The position numbers and the translations under genes are program-made. Source: an uncultured Muribaculaceae bacterium (GTDB taxonomy: Bacteria; Bacteroidota; Bacteroidia; Bacteroidales; Muribaculaceae). Taken from it: a stretch of DNA of 9,641 nt. The notes under the pieces are model-generated. The model ran no database searches. It was not told the DNA's origin and was given only the letters and a program-made list of their open reading frames with translations. Of this stretch, positions 6,477-9,641 are shown piece after piece. Each line of letters begins with the position of its first letter. Within the stretch, counting starts at the first letter, position 1. The stretch covers positions 14,265 to 23,905 of the forward strand of contig CAJUIJ010000019.1 in the NCBI GenBank assembly GCA_910586175.1, in the 5' to 3' direction.

Positions 6477-6557
6477 GCCCTATTAGCCCTATTAGTCTTA
6501 TTAGTCTTATTAGTCTTATTAGTCTTATTAGTCCTATTAGCCCTATTGGTCCTATCA
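6477..6557. repeat. 9-bp tandem repeat array, 9 copies, between antiporter and DUF2284 genes
   Basis: Nine contiguous 9-bp units. Plus-strand order: GCCCTATTA twice, GTCTTATTA four times, GTCCTATTA, GCCCTATTG, GTCCTATCA. The last unit contains the antiporter's stop codon, so the array begins exactly at the end of that gene; it ends 21 nt before the DUF2284 start. The central four units are identical and variants lie at both ends. Read in the antiporter frame, the array is a series of stop codons (TGA TAG, then mostly TAA TAA or TAA TAG per unit), 17 in total. Not a CRISPR: there are no spacers. Function unknown. Confidence 0.95.
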
Positions 6558-8540
6558 GAACTGCTTGGGAAAAATCACCAGCAGGTTATGACGATTGAAA
6601 TACTTGCTGAGGAAGCCGGGAAGCGCATCAAGGTCTGCGCTGTGGCTTATCGAGCCTTTGCGTGCGCCTACCACTACCAACAGGTCATCGTCGCCCACAT
6701 TGCTCGAAAGCAAGATAAAATCGTCATATGATTCGAGAGTCTCGAATTTAACGCTGACTTCGGCGTTATCCTCTGTCAGGGCAGTGCGAATGAACTCCTG
6801 AGTCTCCTTAAACGAGATGAATGTGATGGATGCCTCGATGTTTGATGCAAGCATAGCCACACGCGACATCCACAGGTGAAATCCTGTCTCGTATTCTGCC
6901 TGTCGCGGCACCACCACCACGATGCGGGTCACAGTGTAGACCGGTATAAAGCAGCGTGACATGATTATCATGCGGTGTGTGGTGTCGAGCAATTGCTCCA
7001 CCAGCGAACCGTAAAATGTGTCCACAATATTGGCCTTGCGGTGCAGACCAATCATAAACTCCGTGGCATCCTGCTCCACGCCTACATTACGTATCGCAGA
7101 GGCCACGTTCATGTCGAAACGGTCAAGCGGGCGTGTCTCCACCTCGAGTTCGTCGGCTACCCTGACAGCGCTCTCTACTGCCGATTTGCCCATGACGCGG
7201 GCACGGTTATCCTGACTTGTGCGCACATGCAGGAGCACTGCCGGCTGGCGGTTCAGGCGGTTGCGCATACAGGCAGCCATGCGCATCAATCCTTCAGATG
7301 TGAGTGGGTTGGATACTGCCACAATCTGACGGGCAAACTCCGTGGCACCGATATCCTCATGGCGCAGATCATCCTCTGTAAGGCTTATGCGTATCTTCTT
7401 TGCTGCACGCTCCGTAGATATGGAGGCGACTATGCAGCAGAAGAGTATCATCATCACCGCACCGTTCATGATATCCTCATTGAGCATGCCATGGTTGAAA
7501 CCGATCATCGTGGCGGCGATGGTTGCGGCAGCCTTGCCGCTTGTCAAGCCGAACATAAGGTTGCGTTCAGCCTCGGCGAGCTTGAATAACTTCTGTGCAG
7601 CATAGGCTGCGAGCCACTTCGAGGCCAAGGCCACGGCGGTCATATTGGCTGCCACCCAAAGCATGTCCCAACCTTGCACTATTACCTTGACATTGATGAG
7701 CATACCTACACCTATCAGGAAATAGGGTATAAATATAGAGTCGCCGAGAAAGCGGATATTCTTCATCAACGCGCTCCGGCCGGGTATCATCCTGTTGAGC
7801 ACAAGACCGGCGTAGAAAGCCCCCAATATCGCCTCAAGCCCAATGACATGCGCCAAAAGTGAGGCCACGAAGACCTCTGCCAGGATGAATATATATTGGG
7901 CCACCGGCTCCGAGTTGTGCTTGAAGAAGCGGCGTGTGATGAATGGAAACAGGTATCCTATCCCCAGGCAGTATATGGCCATGAGCAGCAGCAGCGTGGC
8001 GAAGGTGCCGGGGGCGAAATGCCCTGCCACGTGAGTCTGCACCACGCCGGCCAGACAGAGCAGGGCGAGCATCACAGCTACGATTGTGCCGCACACCGCT
8101 ATCACGGCTCCCTTGGCATTCTGGAGCCCGAAGCGGCTCACCACGGGGTAGGAGACCAAGGTGTGTGAGGCATACATGGTGGCCAAGAGCAGCGAAGTGT
8201 CCCAACCCACGCCAAACGCGTAGCGTGAGCCGAACACACCGGCCACCAATGGAATCGCAAACGACAGGAGACCGAACATCAGGCCATGCCTGAAATTCTG
8301 TTTCAGATGGTACATGTCGATCTCGACAGCCGCCTGAAACATGATGTAAAGTATGCCAACTTCACCGAATATACGGAAGCTGGCATCACGTTCGAGAAGC
8401 CCGAACCCGTGTGGCCCTACAGCCATGCCGGCGATTATCATGCCCACGATGGGTGGAATCTTGAGGGGGCGGAACACAGCCGGCCCCAACAGGATGATGA
8501 CGAGCACCAGCAGGAATATGGCTACGGGTTGCGATATCAT
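6555..8540 (-). CDS. CPA2-family cation:proton antiporter with C-terminal USP-like domains
   Basis: 661-residue inner-membrane monovalent cation/H+ exchanger of the Kef/NapA type. Residues 1-375 contain about 12 hydrophobic helices with family motifs: LKIPPIVGMIIAGMAVGPHG (26-45), FGEVGILYIMFQAAVEIDM (58-76), ASHTLVSYPVVSRFGL (124-139), GLEAILGAFYAGLVLNR (234-250), IPYFLIGVGMLIN (271-283), a lysine in ALASKWLAAYA (K308) and GLTSGKAAATIAA (331-343). About 403-530 and 537-660 look like two universal-stress-protein-like halves (VVVGARKGSISHS at 622-634), likely a regulatory cytoplasmic tail. Ion specificity (Na+ or K+) cannot be read. Where relatives usually have T-D before 'ALLxLA', this protein has A155-V156, so the usual carboxylate may be missing. 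Its ATG overlaps the TatD stop (ATGA), implying co-translation. Confidence 0.93.
   Translation of the reverse strand: MISQPVAIFLLVLVIILLGPAVFRPLKIPPIVGMIIAGMAVGPHGFGLLERDASFRIFGEVGILYIMFQAAVEIDMYHLKQNFRHGLMFGLLSFAIPLVAGVFGSRYAFGVGWDTSLLLATMYASHTLVSYPVVSRFGLQNAKGAVIAVCGTIVAVMLALLCLAGVVQTHVAGHFAPGTFATLLLLMAIYCLGIGYLFPFITRRFFKHNSEPVAQYIFILAEVFVASLLAHVIGLEAILGAFYAGLVLNRMIPGRSALMKNIRFLGDSIFIPYFLIGVGMLINVKVIVQGWDMLWVAANMTAVALASKWLAAYAAQKLFKLAEAERNLMFGLTSGKAAATIAATMIGFNHGMLNEDIMNGAVMMILFCCIVASISTERAAKKIRISLTEDDLRHEDIGATEFARQIVAVSNPLTSEGLMRMAACMRNRLNRQPAVLLHVRTSQDNRARVMGKSAVESAVRVADELEVETRPLDRFDMNVASAIRNVGVEQDATEFMIGLHRKANIVDTFYGSLVEQLLDTTHRMIIMSRCFIPVYTVTRIVVVVPRQAEYETGFHLWMSRVAMLASNIEASITFISFKETQEFIRTALTEDNAEVSVKFETLESYDDFILLSSNVGDDDLLVVVGARKGSISHSADLDALPGFLSKYFNRHNLLVIFPKQF
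8537..8540 (-). other. ATGA stop/start overlap (TatD gene stop, antiporter start)
   Basis: Minus-strand ATGA: the antiporter ATG (8540-8538) overlaps the TatD-gene TGA (8539-8537). This is a typical arrangement for translational re-initiation and supports a shared mRNA. Confidence 0.9.
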
Positions 8541-9328
8541 ATGGCGTTAAAAAATAATTCTGTGGCGTTGGTATCGGTGACACGTTCCACCTCTTCGGGA
8601 CTAAGCCCGAGTGTGGAGGCTATGCAGTCGCGTATATATGGTATGCGTGAACTCTCGTTACGCTGACCTCGCTTGGGGGCAGGTGAGAGCCATGGAGCAT
8701 CGGTCTCGAGGAGCATCTTCTCCAATCCGATTTCGGGAAGTGCCTCGCGCAGCAGCGGCGCGTTCTTGAACGTCACCACCCCGTTTATGCCGAACCAAGG
8801 GTCGCACACCTCACGGATGCGGCGCACATCCTCGGCCGTGCCGGTGAAGCTGTGGAATATCAGTGGAGGCAATTCTCCCTCTACCGCCTGTATCACCGTC
8901 AGCGTATCTTCAAGGCCCTCGCGACAATGTATTATCACGGGGAGATGATGCTTCTGCGCCCAGCCGAGCTGCAAGGCGAATGCTTCCATCTGGTCGCGGC
9001 GAAGCTGCGCTGCGTCGGCATCCGGGTCATCGTGATAATGGTCTATACCCACTTCGCCTATCGCCACGAATCCGCCCGGAAGCATGCTCTCCATCCGGCT
9101 CAGGGTCTCGCGCCAGTCAGTACCCAAGTCGGTGGGGTGAAGTCCAAGCCCTAATGCGGTGTTGTCGGGATATCGGGCATGCAGCCGCTCCATGTCGGGG
9201 AGGGAGTCGAGGTTGACGCATGGAAACACCATACGCCTCACCCCGGCCTCTATTGCGTCGGCCACTGCCTGCACCCCTCCATCCTCATAGGCGTCGGGCA
9301 TGTAGAGATGAGTGTGGGTGTCGGTCAT
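8537..9328 (-). CDS. tatD: TatD family metal-dependent hydrolase (putative 3'-5' DNase)
   Basis: 263-residue cytoplasmic enzyme of the TatD/YcfH group in the amidohydrolase TIM-barrel superfamily; characterised members are Mg2+/Mn2+-dependent 3'-5' exonucleases on DNA. All expected metal ligands are visible: the MTDTHTHL start (Asp3, His5, His7), GLHP (His64), IGEVGID (Glu92), IIHCRE (His134), FHSFTG (His159) and LETDAPWLSP (Asp210), followed by RGQRNESSRIPYI, the usual TatD substrate-loop signature. Length is normal. The start is fixed by the family N-terminus and overlaps the stop of the polyprenyl synthase gene by ATGA; its own stop overlaps the antiporter start the same way. Which paralogue (TatD, YcfH or YjjV) it corresponds to cannot be decided, so the gene symbol is a family label. 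Confidence 0.95.
   Translation of the reverse strand: MTDTHTHLYMPDAYEDGGVQAVADAIEAGVRRMVFPCVNLDSLPDMERLHARYPDNTALGLGLHPTDLGTDWRETLSRMESMLPGGFVAIGEVGIDHYHDDPDADAAQLRRDQMEAFALQLGWAQKHHLPVIIHCREGLEDTLTVIQAVEGELPPLIFHSFTGTAEDVRRIREVCDPWFGINGVVTFKNAPLLREALPEIGLEKMLLETDAPWLSPAPKRGQRNESSRIPYIRDCIASTLGLSPEEVERVTDTNATELFFNAI
9325..9328 (-). other. ATGA stop/start overlap (polyprenyl synthase stop, TatD gene start)
   Basis: Minus-strand ATGA: the TatD ATG (9328-9326) overlaps the upstream TGA (9327-9325). It is the same arrangement as at the next junction of this operon. Confidence 0.9.
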
Positions 9329-9641
9329 TTCTTGCGTCCGGTGAGTTTGTCGAGAAGTGCACGGAACGGTTCTCGGGTTTCCTCGCTGAGGCTCGTGCCT
9401 TTGAGTGCCTTCAGCGCTTGCTTGCTATATTTGGCAATGGCAGAGCGGCAGGTTTCAGACACGTTCATGCGCTCATACAGGCGGGTTACAATCTTGACTT
9501 TAGAATCGCCCGGAGCCAACTTCATGGCCTCGCGCAGAGCCTCGGAGTCTGGGGTGCCGGCCTCTAATGCTGTGAGCAGCAGAAAGGATTTCTTGTTGTT
9601 GTTGATGTCACCGCCGATCGGCTTGCCGAATGTGGTGGAGT
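9325..9641 (-). CDS. Polyprenyl (geranylgeranyl/farnesyl-type) diphosphate synthase, C-terminal fragment
   Basis: The last 104 codons of a trans-isoprenyl diphosphate synthase, which condenses isopentenyl diphosphate with an allylic diphosphate for quinone, carotenoid or undecaprenyl-type lipids. The frame is open to the right edge, so the N-terminal two thirds, including both DDxxD motifs, are outside. The visible part begins STTFGKPIGGDINNNKKSFL, the conserved FGKPxGGD-x-x-x-x-K(K)-T/S-F-L block that follows the second aspartate-rich motif, then LLLTALEAG and an all-helical tail (VKIVTRLYERMNV...AIAKYSKQALKAL...LLDKLTGRKK). Chain length of the product cannot be judged from this part. It is the first visible gene of the right-hand operon. 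Confidence 0.9.
   Translation of the reverse strand, partial: STTFGKPIGGDINNNKKSFLLLTALEAGTPDSEALREAMKLAPGDSKVKIVTRLYERMNVSETCRSAIAKYSKQALKALKGTSLSEETREPFRALLDKLTGRKK

Noticed and set aside
6975..7589. 204-codon open frame on the plus strand
   Set aside because: It lies antisense inside the antiporter gene, has no recognisable domain and no leader, and the opposite frame carries clear family motifs throughout.
6555..8540. Antiporter as a pseudogene because of the missing aspartate
   Set aside because: The frame is full length, other motifs are intact, the C-terminal domains are complete and the start is coupled to the upstream gene.

Overview
The window looks like chromosomal DNA from a gut-type member of the Bacteroidales (Bacteroidota); Muribaculaceae would fit, but that is a guess. 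The evidence is the absence of Shine-Dalgarno sequences before clear start codons, A/T-rich leaders, a promoter close to the Bacteroides TTTG / TAnnTTTG form, and a secreted BspA-type leucine-rich-repeat protein ending in the 'DLSG...NGK' tail common in this phylum. No phage, insertion sequence, CRISPR, tRNA or rRNA is visible. All intergenic stretches are shorter than 160 bp.

Left region (1-3746, minus strand): a tripartite RND efflux operon read right to left. It encodes an outer-membrane TolC/NodT-type channel (2325-3746), a lipoprotein periplasmic adaptor (1087-2211) and the inner-membrane AcrB-type pump (1-962, running off the left edge). A good Bacteroidota promoter at 3811-3842 and a short leader with nested inverted repeats precede the channel gene. 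The two internal gaps both hold low-complexity repeats: an AT-rich inverted/direct heptamer cluster (2241-2317) and an 11-copy 9-bp tandem array (981-1079).

Middle (3901-5886, plus strand): a divergent gene for a 661-residue secreted, multi-domain beta-rich protein with BspA-like leucine-rich repeats split by a large insertion. Its stop codon lies 2 bp from the stop of the next, convergent gene.

Right region (5889-9641, minus strand): a second minus-strand operon, read right to left: polyprenyl diphosphate synthase (C-terminal part only), TatD-family metal-dependent hydrolase, CPA2-type cation:proton antiporter with a USP-like cytoplasmic tail, and a cysteine-rich DUF2284 protein. The first three genes are joined by 4-bp ATGA stop/start overlaps. 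The antiporter and the DUF2284 gene are separated by a second 9-bp tandem array (9 copies, 6477-6557).

The genes are mostly ordinary. The most unusual signal is in the gaps: every within-operon gap longer than an ATGA overlap is filled by a short-period repeat. The two 9-bp arrays have different sequences but the same period and the same placement, from the upstream stop codon to about 20 nt before the next start codon.
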